A DNA stretch of 64,000 nucleotides from an uncultured Clostridia bacterium (GTDB taxonomy: Bacteria > Bacillota > Clostridia > TANB77 > CAG-508). The stretch covers positions 52,169-116,168 of the forward strand of contig CAKPSF010000003.1 in NCBI GenBank assembly GCA_934183305.1, in the 5' to 3' direction. The notes under the pieces were generated by a model. That model ran no database searches, was not told the DNA's origin, and was given only the letters and a program-made list of their open reading frames with translations. Positions 37,341 through 45,682 of this stretch are shown here, piece after piece; within the stretch, counting starts at the first letter, position 1; each line of letters begins with the position of its first letter. Both the position numbers and the translations under genes were made by a program.

Positions 37341-37967
37341 CTATTTTGTTCCAAATATTCTATCTCCTGCATCGCCTAAACCTGGAACTATATATCCCTT
37401 ATCATTTAATCTTTCATCTATTGAAGCACAATAAATTTCAACATCTGGATGTTCTTCTTGCATTTTCTTTATTCCTTCTGGTGCTGCAATTATACATAAG
37501 AATTTTATTTTTTTAACCCCTTCTTCTTTTATCATTTGTATTGCATCACAACCAGAACCTCCTGTTGCAAGCATTGGATCTAATATAAGAACTTCTCTCT
37601 CTTTTATATCCTTTGGCACCTTAAAAAAATACTTAACTGGTTTTAATGTTTCTTCATTTCTATACATTCCAATATGTCCTATTTTAGCATTTGGTACTAT
37701 TGTTGTTATTCCTTCAAGCATTCCTGTTCCTGCTCTTAATATTGGCACAAATGCATATTTATCTTCATTTAGCATTTTCACATTTGTTTTTTGCACTGGT
37801 GTTTCAATTTCAATATTTTCTAACTCAGCATCTCTCATTGCTTCATAGCATAAAAACATTGCAAGTTCAGATATTAATTCTCTAAATTCTTTTGTTCCCG
37901 TTTTTTTATTTCTTAATATTGCTAACTTATGTTCAATTAGCGGATGTTTTAGTTCATAAATCCCCAT
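37341..37967 (-). CDS. upp: Uracil phosphoribosyltransferase
   Basis: Pyrimidine salvage: uracil plus PRPP to UMP. 208 residues, the normal length. 'HPLIEHKLAILRNKKTGTKE' at the N-terminus, 'PILRAGTGMLEG', and the PRPP loop 'LILDPMLATGGSGCDAI' are diagnostic; 'YIVPGLGDAGDRIFGTK' is the usual C-terminus. No PyrR-type attenuator is evident upstream. Confidence 0.98.
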   Translation of the reverse strand: MGIYELKHPLIEHKLAILRNKKTGTKEFRELISELAMFLCYEAMRDAELENIEIETPVQKTNVKMLNEDKYAFVPILRAGTGMLEGITTIVPNAKIGHIGMYRNEETLKPVKYFFKVPKDIKEREVLILDPMLATGGSGCDAIQMIKEEGVKKIKFLCIIAAPEGIKKMQEEHPDVEIYCASIDERLNDKGYIVPGLGDAGDRIFGTK

Positions 37968-38062
37968 ATTTTTCTCCTTTTATTAATTTTTGCTGCTTCA
38001 ATATTTCTTAATATAAATTCTCTCATCATTTTATACAAAATAAGTGGTATTGTCAATGTCTT

Positions 38063-39439
38063 TTAGATTCTTTCAGCCAAACCAATATACTTTTCTGGCG
38101 TTAAATCTAATAATATTTTTTTGTCTTCATTAGATAATATATCTAATGAATTTACAAATTCCTGTATAGCTTCTTTTGAAATATTTTTTCCTCTTGTCAA
38201 TTCCTTTAACTTATTATAAGCGTCTGGCACTCCATATTTTCTAAGAGCTGTTTGAATAGGCTCAGCTAAAACTTCCCACTTATTTTCTAATTCACTAGAA
38301 AGTTTTTGTTTATTTACTTCTATTCTTTTTAATGCACTTATTGTTTGATTTATTGCTTGAATTGAATAACCAAATGCTAAGCCAATATTTCTTTTTGAAG
38401 AGGAATCCGATAAGTCTCTTTGCATTCTTGATTTCACAAGTTTATTTGAAATAGCCATAAATATTGCATTAGACATATCAATATTAGCTTCACTATTTTC
38501 AAATCTTATAGGATTAACTTTATGTGGCATTGTACTACTTCCTACCTCTGTTTTTACTGGTATCTGTTTAAAATATTCCATACTAATATATAACCACATA
38601 TCAACATCGAAATCTAAAACAATATTATTAAAATGTCTTATTCCATCAGCAATATGTGCAATATAGTCATGTCCTTCTATTTGAGTTGTTAGTGGATTAA
38701 ATTCTAATTCTAAATACTCTTCTATAAATTTTTTTGATAAATCAACCCAGTCGTACTCTGGAAATGCTACTGATATTGCTGCATAAGTTCCTGTTGCCCC
38801 ATTAAACTTTGCAGTAATTTTTATATTTTTAATATTTTCCAAAGATTTCTTTAACCTATATTCATATACTTTAAATTCTTTTCCTACCGTTGTTGGAGTA
38901 GCAGGTTGACCATGAGTATGAGCAAGCATTGGAATATTGGCATTTTCTTTTGCTAGTTTACTAATTACATCAATTAAATTTTCTGCTGTTTTTATCCATA
39001 CATCATTTAATCCTTCTTTTATCATATTTCCATAAGAAGTATTATTTATATCTTCAGATGTACAACCAATATGTACAAAACTAACAAGTCTTTCAAGTCC
39101 TATTTTCTTTAATTCTTCTCCAACGAAAAGTTCAACTGCTTTAACATCGTGATTTGTGACTTTATCTATTTGTCTAATTTTTAAATATGAAGCTTCTGAA
39201 AAATCTTCATATATTTTCAAAATTTTATTAATATCTTCTTCACTTACAGAATTCAAAATATTTGATGTATTTATATTCTCAATTAAAAACTTAAGCCAAT
39301 ATACTTCAACTTTAACTCTGTTTTTAGCTAACGCATACTCTGAAAAGTACGGACTTAATTTTTTAGATATATCTAAATATCTCCCATCTAATGGGCATAA
39401 AGCCATATAGCTTTTAAATTCTAGATTTTCATTTTCCAT
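38063..39439 (-). CDS. purB: Adenylosuccinate lyase
   Basis: 458 residues, longer-type PurB. 'ALCPLDGRYLDISKKLSPYF' and 'TSEDINNTSYGNMIKEGL' are typical. 'HTHGQPATPTTVGKE' carries the general acid His, and 'GSSTMPHKVNPIRFENSEAN' is the fumarase/aspartase-family signature with the catalytic Ser loop. It acts twice in purine synthesis, releasing fumarate from SAICAR and from adenylosuccinate. Confidence 0.97.
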   Translation of the reverse strand: MENENLEFKSYMALCPLDGRYLDISKKLSPYFSEYALAKNRVKVEVYWLKFLIENINTSNILNSVSEEDINKILKIYEDFSEASYLKIRQIDKVTNHDVKAVELFVGEELKKIGLERLVSFVHIGCTSEDINNTSYGNMIKEGLNDVWIKTAENLIDVISKLAKENANIPMLAHTHGQPATPTTVGKEFKVYEYRLKKSLENIKNIKITAKFNGATGTYAAISVAFPEYDWVDLSKKFIEEYLELEFNPLTTQIEGHDYIAHIADGIRHFNNIVLDFDVDMWLYISMEYFKQIPVKTEVGSSTMPHKVNPIRFENSEANIDMSNAIFMAISNKLVKSRMQRDLSDSSSKRNIGLAFGYSIQAINQTISALKRIEVNKQKLSSELENKWEVLAEPIQTALRKYGVPDAYNKLKELTRGKNISKEAIQEFVNSLDILSNEDKKILLDLTPEKYIGLAERI

Positions 39440-39498
39440 AAAAATTCTCCTTATACTTTATATGATTTATTCTAACATAAGTAAATTAATATAGCAAT

Positions 39499-39535
39499 AA
39501 GAAAAGAAACCCCCTTTTTTGAGGTTTCTTTTCTT
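39499..39535 (-). terminator. Rho-independent terminator after the 148-residue membrane protein gene
   Basis: AAGAAAAGAAACC / GGTTTCTTTTCTT arms, just downstream of the stop at 39544 and upstream of purB. Confidence 0.75.
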
Positions 39536-39543
39536 TAATGGAA

Positions 39544-39990
39544 TTATCTTATATCTACATCAATATCTTCTGGTCGAATCGTTCCTTTAACGTTTATAAT
39601 TACGTTAACCTTTTCCGAATCTTCTTCCATCAACTCATCTGCTTGCTTTACAGAAATCCAAAATAAGACCATATATGCAATGACTCTTAATATAGTCGCT
39701 TTCCAATCCAGTTCACCAAATAGGTCTACATTTTCTTCCATGTGACACACTGTTAGTAAAATATATAATGTTACTAGCAAGCTACCCAAGCAAGTTAAAA
39801 GCTGATGACGTCGAGTATTCATCCAGATACACCATAAATAAAATAATGTTACAAATATTGCATCCATTATTACTTCCAAGGAAAAGAAGCTTCCTTTTCC
39901 AAATACTATGCTGTATATTCCCCCTAATAGAGTTCCTACTACAAACACAAGTATAGAAGTTTCAAAAATTTCAAATTCCATTTTTTTCAT
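39544..39990 (-). CDS. Small four-helix membrane protein, unrecognised
   Basis: 148 residues with about four hydrophobic segments (roughly 9-27, 37-56, 66-82, 98-114). The C-terminal tail is acidic and probably cytoplasmic ('EEDSEKVNVIINVKGTIRPE'). Start ATG has GTGAGGTAA upstream, supporting a real gene. I do not recognise the family. It stands alone between purB and tRNA-Leu with its own terminator. Confidence 0.7.
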   Translation of the reverse strand: MKKMEFEIFETSILVFVVGTLLGGIYSIVFGKGSFFSLEVIMDAIFVTLFYLWCIWMNTRRHQLLTCLGSLLVTLYILLTVCHMEENVDLFGELDWKATILRVIAYMVLFWISVKQADELMEEDSEKVNVIINVKGTIRPEDIDVDIR

Positions 39991-40191
39991 AAAGTTTACC
40001 TCACATTCTCTTTTATTGATGCCTTTGCTTAATATATGTAAAACTAAAAAGATAGAGGCGCTCCCTCCACTAATTAGTGTAAAAAAGGATTTTATAACAT
40101 AGAATAATATCTACATATTTTATTATACCATTAATCAACATAAAATGCAATCGCATGTTCCTTTTCGAGCCCCACCTTTAAATTTCCTACT

Positions 40192-40220
40192 AAAAAAATG
40201 TAGCTTTTGCTACATTTTTT
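40192..40220 (-). terminator. Terminator of the tRNA-Leu gene
   Basis: AAAAAAATGTAGC / GCTACATTTTTT with a TTTT loop, starting six bases after the tRNA 3' end on the minus strand. Confidence 0.85.
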
Positions 40221-40225
40221 CATTT

Positions 40226-40308
40226 TGGTACCGATGGTGGGACTCGAACCCACATGGTTTCCCGCTGGATTTTGAGTCCAGTGCGTCTACCAATTCCGCC
40301 ACATCGGC
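40226..40308 (-). tRNA. tRNA-Leu (anticodon CAA)
   Basis: 83 bases including an encoded CCA. Acceptor arms GCCGATG / CATCGGT, D-arm with GGTAGACGC, anticodon stem CTGGA / TCCAG around loop CTCAAAA (anticodon CAA), a short variable arm, and T-arm TGGGTTCGAGTCCCA. The first acceptor pair is G-U. The leucine identity fits the class II form with a variable arm. Confidence 0.95.
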
Positions 40309-40387
40309 TTATATAATTGTATTGGACGCACAATAATGTACGTCCATGATATATTAACATATTTTATTAAAAAAAACAAGTTTATTT

Positions 40388-40810
40388 TTATTTTTCCTCA
40401 ATTTTTAATATTCTTTTATCTGTATCTTGTTCATCTTTACTTATTGTTATAGTTATATAGTGTTTAGGTAATGCTTCTTTTATTATATCTCCCCATTCAA
40501 TTATGCATATTCCTTTTGTAAAGTATTCTTCTCCACCTATTGCATAAAATTCGTCTACATCTTCTAATCTGTATACGTCAAAATGGAATATTGTTGCTTT
40601 TTCGTTTTTATATTCGTTTACTATTGTAAAGGTTGGACTTGATATTTCATTTTCCAATCCAAAGTATGATAAAAAGCCTTCTGTAAATTTTGTTTTTCCT
40701 GCTCCTAATTCCCCATTTAATACTATTACAGAATTATTTGCTGTTTTTGATGCAATTTCTTTTGCTATATTTTTTGTTTCTTGTTCTGAATATGTTATTA
40801 TTTCTTTCAT
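40388..40810 (-). CDS. tsaE: tRNA N6-threonylcarbamoyladenosine biosynthesis ATPase TsaE
   Basis: 140 residues. Walker A LNGELGAGKTKFTEGFL, then 'SPTFTIVNEYKNEKATIFHF' and 'DVYRLEDVDEFYAIGGEEYF', with 'ICIIEWGD' as the last family motif. It is the ATPase partner of TsaB/TsaD in making t6A37 of ANN-decoding tRNAs. TsaB and TsaD are not in this window. The start directly follows the patatin gene stop. Confidence 0.97.
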   Translation of the reverse strand: MKEIITYSEQETKNIAKEIASKTANNSVIVLNGELGAGKTKFTEGFLSYFGLENEISSPTFTIVNEYKNEKATIFHFDVYRLEDVDEFYAIGGEEYFTKGICIIEWGDIIKEALPKHYITITISKDEQDTDKRILKIEEK

Positions 40811-41647
40811 TTATTTAATTATTTCCTTTATTCTATCTAAATTTTCTATAACAGCATTATACCCGTATTTGTAGCAAGAGTCAAGTTTTTGTGTATCTAG
40901 TAAACCCGTTTTGTCTGTGTATACATTTAAAACAAAATTTGCTTCTTTTAAATTTTCTTCTGATATTTTACTTCCCATTATATCTATTGTTTTCATTGTC
41001 ATATCCATAATATTACTGTCTTTTGTTATCTCATCGCTGTTAAATTTAACTCCTATTACAACATCTGCGCCTTGTTTACGTACCTCATTTACCGGAACAT
41101 TATCTAAAGCTCCACCATCTATAAATGCATGCTCTTTAAATTCACAAGGACTAAATACAGCTGAAAAACTACTGCTTGCTCTTATTGCTTTTCCTATATT
41201 AATATCTGTTATATACTTTTTTTCTTTTTCTGGCGCTTTGTTTGTAAACACATATTCTTGACAATCCATTAAATCAACTGTTGGTATTACTAAAGGCATT
41301 TTCACATCATTTATATTATATATTCCTTGTTTATTTATCACGTCATCAAATATTTTTTCAATACTATTCCCAGTTTTTAGCCCTTTTAGTGTTATTTTTT
41401 TATTTATCATATAATTTTTTATAATTGGTTTTGTATTTATTTGAGCAATCTCTTTAGAATACTTTTTAAATAAAGTATATATATGATATGGTGAATACCC
41501 AACTGCATACAGTGAGGCAATCATACTTCCAGAACTAGTACCCCCAATTACATCTACCTTTATATTATTATCTTCTAATGCCTTCAAAACACCTGCATGT
41601 GCAATTCCTCGTATTCCACCACCAGACAAAGCCAATCCCAATTTCAT
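40811..41647 (-). CDS. Patatin-like phospholipase (RssA/NTE-type)
   Basis: 278 residues. Oxyanion loop 'ALSGGGIRGIAHAGVLKAL', nucleophile elbow 'IGGTSSGSMIASLYAVGY' (GxSxG), and catalytic Asp in 'AFIDGGALDNVPV'. Predicted intracellular serine lipid hydrolase; the substrate is unknown. It abuts tsaE and probably shares a transcript with it. Confidence 0.95.
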   Translation of the reverse strand: MKLGLALSGGGIRGIAHAGVLKALEDNNIKVDVIGGTSSGSMIASLYAVGYSPYHIYTLFKKYSKEIAQINTKPIIKNYMINKKITLKGLKTGNSIEKIFDDVINKQGIYNINDVKMPLVIPTVDLMDCQEYVFTNKAPEKEKKYITDINIGKAIRASSSFSAVFSPCEFKEHAFIDGGALDNVPVNEVRKQGADVVIGVKFNSDEITKDSNIMDMTMKTIDIMGSKISEENLKEANFVLNVYTDKTGLLDTQKLDSCYKYGYNAVIENLDRIKEIIK

Positions 41648-41785
41648 ATATACAAAAATCCTCTCTAAAACATCTATATATATTATTCACAAAATATATT
41701 TTGTTTAAACATCTAAAGGGTAATGTAATTATCATTTTATTATATTTACATTCTTTTTTGTAAATATATATTTTTTATTTTATAC

Positions 41786-41817
41786 AGAAAAAGAAGTCAA
41801 AACTTGACTTCTTTTCT
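41786..41817 (-). terminator. Rho-independent terminator after the 131-residue gene
   Basis: AGAAAAAGAAGTCAA / TTGACTTCTTTTCT arms with a short loop, ten bases after the stop at 41828. The T-run on each side could allow use in both directions. Confidence 0.8.
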
Positions 41818-41827
41818 GCCTAGTAAA

Positions 41828-42223
41828 TTAGTACTTCTGTCTAACTTCTTTTAGTCCTTCAGTAGGATTGGTATCATTTATGATTTGGCAAATGTGATAC
41901 CATTTGAACTGCCTAAACATTTCTATTAAATCTTCGGTATCAAATTCCCCTTCCACAAGATTTTTTAATGCTTCCACTATTTCATTGTTTTTTAATACTT
42001 GAATTTTCTCAGCTGTTGAGCAATACCCCTTTGTTGTTTGATAACATGCTTTTATTGTTGCCATCAAAATAGCAATTAGTTCCGGCCTTTCTTCTATTGA
42101 TATCTCTTCTATATCACTTAACCGGATGTGAATTGATAATTCATCATCAAACTCGATGACAAAATTGCCTTTGGGTGTTTGATAAGCATTGATAACCTCA
42201 TCATAAATAAAAACCTTAGCCAT
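41828..42223 (-). CDS. Hypothetical acidic protein, 131 residues
   Basis: No membrane segment or signal. The first half looks like a small beta domain ('YQTPKGNFVIEFDDELSIHI') and the rest is mainly helical, with Asp/Glu-rich sequence ('LVEGEFDTEDLIEMFRQFKW'). I do not recognise it. A clear ATG lies about 10 bases after AAAGGAGAAA, and a terminator follows, so the gene is probably real. It is monocistronic between the patatin gene and the rpsF operon. Confidence 0.65.
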   Translation of the reverse strand: MAKVFIYDEVINAYQTPKGNFVIEFDDELSIHIRLSDIEEISIEERPELIAILMATIKACYQTTKGYCSTAEKIQVLKNNEIVEALKNLVEGEFDTEDLIEMFRQFKWYHICQIINDTNPTEGLKEVRQKY

Positions 42224-42335
42224 AAAAGAAAATTTCTCCTTTATTAATTATTTGGTCATTGACCATATTTTTATTATATCATTATATTACTTTTAAGTCA
42301 AATTATGTACACTATCAACATTCATACCAATTAAC

Positions 42336-42360
42336 AAAAGCAGCCGGTAAGGCTGCTTTT
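42336..42360 (-). terminator. Terminator of the rpsF-ssb-rpsR operon
   Basis: Perfect 10-base stem AAAAGCAGCC / GGCTGCTTTT with a five-base loop, two bases after the rpsR stop. Confidence 0.92.
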
Positions 42361-42362
42361 AA

Positions 42363-42644
42363 TTAATTTTGTGAATATGGAAGAACAGCTATATGTCTTG
42401 CTCTTTTAACTGCTAATGTAATGTCTCTTTGATGTTTAGCACAAGCTCCTGTTGCTCTTCTTGGTAATATTTTACCTTTTTCATTTACGAATTTTTTTAA
42501 TTGTTCTGCATTTTTGTAATCTAATACTAAATCTTTATTAGCACATAATGCACAAACTTTTTTTCTCATTTTTCTGAATTTTGGATTGTAATCCTCATCA
42601 TTATTTCTATTATTTCTTCTATTATTTTGCTTTTTATCAGCCAT
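42363..42644 (-). CDS. rpsR: 30S ribosomal protein S18
   Basis: 93 residues. 'DYNPKFRKMRKKVCALCANK' and 'KILPRRATGACAKHQRDITL' are the S18 core, ending 'AVKRARHIAVLPYS'. A CALC pair and a later Cys-Ala-Lys-His suggest the zinc-binding (C+) form. The start ATG 42644 (MADKKQNN) has GGGAGG upstream; a longer in-frame extension would overlap ssb. Third gene of rpsF-ssb-rpsR. Confidence 0.96.
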   Translation of the reverse strand: MADKKQNNRRNNRNNDEDYNPKFRKMRKKVCALCANKDLVLDYKNAEQLKKFVNEKGKILPRRATGACAKHQRDITLAVKRARHIAVLPYSQN

Positions 42645-42660
42645 TTTTATTTTCCTCCCT

Positions 42661-43083
42661 TTAGAATGGTAGGTCATCACTTGAAGTTACTTCAAATTCT
42701 GGGCTTGAATTTGCAACACTGCTTCCAAAAGTATTTTCAAAGCTTGCAGCGTCAGCTCCTTCTCTTTTGCTATCTGCAAAATATGCTTCTTCTGCAACTA
42801 CTTCTGTTACATATCTTTTTTGTCCATTTTCATCTTCCCAATTCCTAACTTGAAGTCTTCCTATAATACCTACTTGTTGTCCCTTTTTAAAATATTTACT
42901 ACAAAACTCCCCTAGTTTACTCCAAGCAACTATATTAATAAAATCTGCTTGTCTTTCTTCTCCAGGTCTAGTAAATCTTCTGTTTACAGCTATACTAAAA
43001 CTTGCTACTAATGTGTTATTTGTTTGAGTATATCTAACTTCTGGATCTCTTGTTAATCTTCCCATTAATATTACTTTATTCAT
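42661..43083 (-). CDS. ssb: Single-stranded DNA-binding protein
   Basis: 140 residues. OB-fold 'MNKVILMGRLTRDPEVRYTQ', 'FSIAVNRRF', 'DFINIVAWSKLGEFCSKYF' and 'KKGQQVGIIGRLQVRNWED'. The flexible tail ends in the acidic DDLPF tip that binds partner proteins. It sits between the S6 and S18 genes, the standard Firmicute arrangement. Confidence 0.98.
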   Translation of the reverse strand: MNKVILMGRLTRDPEVRYTQTNNTLVASFSIAVNRRFTRPGEERQADFINIVAWSKLGEFCSKYFKKGQQVGIIGRLQVRNWEDENGQKRYVTEVVAEEAYFADSKREGADAASFENTFGSSVANSSPEFEVTSSDDLPF

Positions 43084-43110
43084 ATTTTTCTCCTTGACCT
43101 AAAATAGGTA

Positions 43111-43395
43111 TTAATCTTCTTTTCTTACTGTGATAAATTTCATAACGCTGTCTTCTATTCTGTAGTTTCTTTCAAGTTCTGCAATTAGTTCTGGTTTAGC
43201 TTCAAAATTAAATACTACATAAAAACCTTCTTTGTTTTTCATTATTTCGTAAGCTAATCTTTTTTTACCTAATTCGTCTACTGATTCAACTTTTCCTTCA
43301 TTATTAATTATTTCTGTAAATCTAGCTATTAATGCTTTCATAGCTTCTTCATCTACAGATGGATTAATAATGATAACGCTTTCATATTTGTTCAT
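43111..43395 (-). CDS. rpsF: 30S ribosomal protein S6
   Basis: 94 residues. 'MNKYESVIIINPSVDEEAMK', 'ELGKKRLAYEIMKNKEGFYV' and the C-terminal 'NYRIEDSVMKFITVRKED' identify S6. ATG 43395 has GGCAGGTGA five bases upstream; the longer in-frame start at 43428 has no site and adds foreign sequence. First gene of the operon. S6 pairs with S18 on the 30S platform. Confidence 0.96.
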   Translation of the reverse strand: MNKYESVIIINPSVDEEAMKALIARFTEIINNEGKVESVDELGKKRLAYEIMKNKEGFYVVFNFEAKPELIAELERNYRIEDSVMKFITVRKED

Positions 43396-43534
43396 TATTT
43401 TCACCTGCCTTTCGGATATATAACCCAACTTTTTAAAAGTGAGTAAGGTTTAAAAATAGCCAATGCTATTTTCAACATTGACTATTATACTATATTTTCA
43501 CTCATTTGACAAGTGTTTATCTAATTTTTTACAA

Positions 43535-43749
43535 AATAAAACCCCGCCTTAGCCGTAAAGCTAAAGAAATTTTATAGGACCTGTACTCACACAGGTGGAT
43601 GCTTTCCTAAATGCTTCTGGGTTTCTTACTACTTCTAAAGTGTAAGCTTACACGCCACATCTAGAGTTAAGCTTCCGTTTAAAAACTTGTAGGTTCTAAA
43701 ATTTCAGTCTACACGTACTATGCAGGGAAAATTAATATCTTATTTAATT
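43535..43749 (-). ncRNA. ssrS: Structured RNA, probable 6S RNA
   Basis: About 210 bases with no ORF, read on the minus strand from a strong promoter. The 5' part CCCTGCATAGTACGTGTAGA pairs with the 3' part TTTACGGCTAAGGCGGGG to form a closing stem. Inside it GAAATTTTA pairs exactly with TAAAATTTC. Segments 'GAACCTACA', 'ACGGAAGC', 'AAGAAACCC' and a hairpin ACCTGT/ACAGGT resemble clostridial 6S RNAs as I remember them. The transcript ends in GGCGGGG followed by TTTTATTTT. 6S RNA binds sigma-A RNA polymerase. The identity rests on memory of the family and fold; another structured RNA is possible. Confidence 0.65.
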
Positions 43750-43755
43750 AATATT

Positions 43756-43784
43756 ATTATACTATATTTCATAAAAAAACACAA
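43756..43784 (-). promoter_or_regulatory. Sigma-A promoter of the 6S-like RNA
   Basis: Minus strand TTGTGT, 17-base spacer, perfect TATAAT, with start expected near 43749. This fixes the transcribed strand of the RNA. Confidence 0.85.
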
Positions 43785-43799
43785 GTTTTTTTATGAATT

Positions 43800-44160
43800 T
43801 TTGTATTGCTATATGAATGAAATATGATAATGTCTTAAGTAATGAAATAGGAAAATGTCCAAACTTAAAAATAATGAATTCAAATTTTATATTACTACAA
43901 ACTTTCCCTAATAGAAAACATATATTCATAGTCTCTCTCCTTATATAATATGCATAAGATACATATATTCAAATATTTACTAATATGTATCTTATTAATT
44001 CATTTTTACCTATAATTAGGAAAGAATAAATCTCTCGACTTTAACTTTTCTATTTTACACAGTTAAATTTTAACACTCGAATATTTATTTTTTACACAGT
44101 TAGCTTGGCAAGCTCCTCAAAATTGTTTCAGGCAAAATTATAGTATTTCGCCTTCAGCGT
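43800..44160. other. AT-rich intergenic region, no gene seen
   Basis: No ORF with a ribosome-binding site. It holds a 13-base inverted repeat ATAAGATACATAT / ATATGTATCTTAT (43954-43966 and 43983-43995, 16-base loop), a direct repeat TTTTACACAGTTA (44052-44064 and 44089-44101), and small hairpins near 44100-44155 just downstream of the prepilin-like gene. One of those hairpins may end its transcript. A DGR template repeat was looked for here and not found. Confidence 0.6.
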
Positions 44161-44166
44161 TCAGTC

Positions 44167-45369
44167 CTACATATATAAAAGTGGGCGGAAAGAACTGAGA
44201 TCGTCAGCATTGCGCGTGTTGTTGTAGCTACGAATGCTCGTGCAGCTGCCGCTGTAGCCGTAAAGGCCACCACGATGAGCGCAAGGACGGACGGAATCAC
44301 TATAGGTCTCTGTTGACCATTCACGACAATTACCTGCCATATCATATATATTACATTGTTTATCTACTTTACCTGTTTCTTTTAATATTGATAATCCTGT
44401 ATTTGATAGTTTACTATCATTTGCTTGTCCTTTGGTTCGTGAATATGTGCTATTTTCAAACTTTTGTATAAATACTATTGCTGTATCCCATGCATAACTA
44501 TTTACTAAATCACTTTCATATGGTTTATTTGTATACATATTTTGGCATCTCTCTGATGCTTGTGGTTGTGTTACATAATTATATACATAATCATTTGCCT
44601 TTAAGGTTACAGAGGTTAAAGCATTTGTTTTGGAATATCTTACTTTTGTAGTTCTTGCTTCATATCTTCCTATATAATATCCTCCACTTGCATTTGCTTT
44701 ACTTACAAACATTTCTATATCTTTGGCATGTGCATTTGTAGTTGATTCATTTTTCTTTCCTTCTGTGTAATAATCTGAATCTGATAAACTTATTTTTAAT
44801 TGTCCTTCTGGCGCACTTTGTGAAAGTGATGTATCTATTGTTCCATCACTTTTAAATACATATCTTCCTAATGTTATTGTTTTTGCATTTGCTTCTGTTT
44901 TTTCTTTATCTGTATATATTTTCCCTACTGGTATCCATACAAATTGATTTCCGGCTGTTTCTGCTTGTGTATCTTCTACTACTATTCCTTTTGTTACATC
45001 TATATCATCTGCTGTATATCCAGTTGTATCATCTACTAGTATTTTAAATCCTGCTGGTACTTTTATCTTATTTCCAAAATCATCCTCTAATGTTAGATTT
45101 CCACTTGTACTTAGCACTTTGTTAAGATTATCTTTTACTTTTTTACTTGCTAATTGGCTTTCGTCTAGATACTCTATATATCCTTGTAATATTGTTTGTT
45201 CATTTTTTTGTGCATCTGAATATTTTGTTTTTGCATTTTGTGCATGATTTAATATTCCATTTCCAATTACTGCACTTATTGCTACTACTGCTAAAATTAA
45301 TAGTACAATAATTGTTATTATTAATGCAACTAGCGTTATACCTTTGTATTCTTTTAATTTTTGTTTCAT
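44167..45369 (-). CDS. Prepilin-like surface protein with C-terminal FGE/C-type-lectin-like domain (copy 1), possible DGR target
   Basis: 400 residues. The N-terminus KGITLVALIITIIVLLILAV is a type IV prepilin-style signal (cleavage expected between Gly and Ile; no Glu at +5). The C-terminal domain has 'FVWIPVGKIY', 'GGYYIGRYEAR', 'SYAWDTAIVF', 'NIYDMAGNCREWSTE' and ends RGG...SFRPLLYM. This is the formylglycine-generating-enzyme/FISUMP fold also used by diversity-generating retroelement targets. Residues 369-392 are encoded by GC-rich DNA with mostly NNC/NNT codons. AAGGAGGAAAAG precedes the start. Paralogue at 52080. Enzymatic formylglycine activity is unlikely. Confidence 0.85.
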   Translation of the reverse strand: MKQKLKEYKGITLVALIITIIVLLILAVVAISAVIGNGILNHAQNAKTKYSDAQKNEQTILQGYIEYLDESQLASKKVKDNLNKVLSTSGNLTLEDDFGNKIKVPAGFKILVDDTTGYTADDIDVTKGIVVEDTQAETAGNQFVWIPVGKIYTDKEKTEANAKTITLGRYVFKSDGTIDTSLSQSAPEGQLKISLSDSDYYTEGKKNESTTNAHAKDIEMFVSKANASGGYYIGRYEARTTKVRYSKTNALTSVTLKANDYVYNYVTQPQASERCQNMYTNKPYESDLVNSYAWDTAIVFIQKFENSTYSRTKGQANDSKLSNTGLSILKETGKVDKQCNIYDMAGNCREWSTETYSDSVRPCAHRGGLYGYSGSCTSIRSYNNTRNADDLSSFRPLLYM

Positions 45370-45415
45370 ATCTTTTCCTCCTTAGATTTTTTTATTTATC
45401 AATTCAAACACAAAA

Positions 45416-45454
45416 AAGATAGGTGAATATTCATATTAAAAATTCATCTACCTT
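45416..45454 (-). terminator. Terminator-like hairpin at the end of small ORF 1
   Basis: On the minus strand AAGGTAGATGAATTT can fold back on the facing GAATATTCACCTATCTT, then TTTTTT. The small ORF stop codon is within the hairpin. The same structure ends small ORF 2. Confidence 0.65.
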
Positions 45455-45625
45455 ATATTTATCTGTGTGGGCAAACATTACACTGGTAATACAGATATGC
45501 ATTGTAGGGGCAGGTCTTGTGCCTGCCCCTACAATGTACATTATTAAACTTGCCACAATTTTATTTATTTTTTCTTTTATTAGATTACATGTGTGTACAG
45601 CCTCAACAGTTACAACGTTTCCCAT
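45431..45625 (-). CDS. Small ORF 1 upstream of the prepilin-like gene (64 codons)
   Basis: Reads MGNVVTVEAVHTCNLIKEKI at the start and HTDKYKVDEFLI at the end; both ends are shared with small ORF 2 at 53518. It has its own promoter (45683-45711), a strong AAGGAG seven bases before the ATG, and a terminator-like hairpin overlapping the stop. The middle contains palindromic repeat C, read as VGAGTRPAPT. An overlapping ATG four bases upstream would give only eight codons. It may be a real small protein or a leader whose translation controls the downstream gene. Function unknown. Confidence 0.5.
   Translation of the reverse strand: MGNVVTVEAVHTCNLIKEKINKIVASLIMYIVGAGTRPAPTMHICITSVMFAHTDKYKVDEFLI
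45501..45535. repeat. Dispersed palindromic repeat, copy C
   Basis: The most perfect copy: 14-base arms ATTGTAGGGGCAGG / CCTGCCCCTACAAT around a seven-base loop. It lies inside small ORF 1. Confidence 0.85.
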
Positions 45626-45682
45626 TCATTTTCTCCTTCTTTTGTTCTTATTTTACATTTTTATAAGTTTTCTTCATTTTGT

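Noticed and set aside
44167..45369. True formylglycine-generating enzyme (sulfatase activator)
   Set aside because: The fold is similar, but the protein is secreted with a prepilin signal, no sulfatase is nearby, and the end of the domain is variable.
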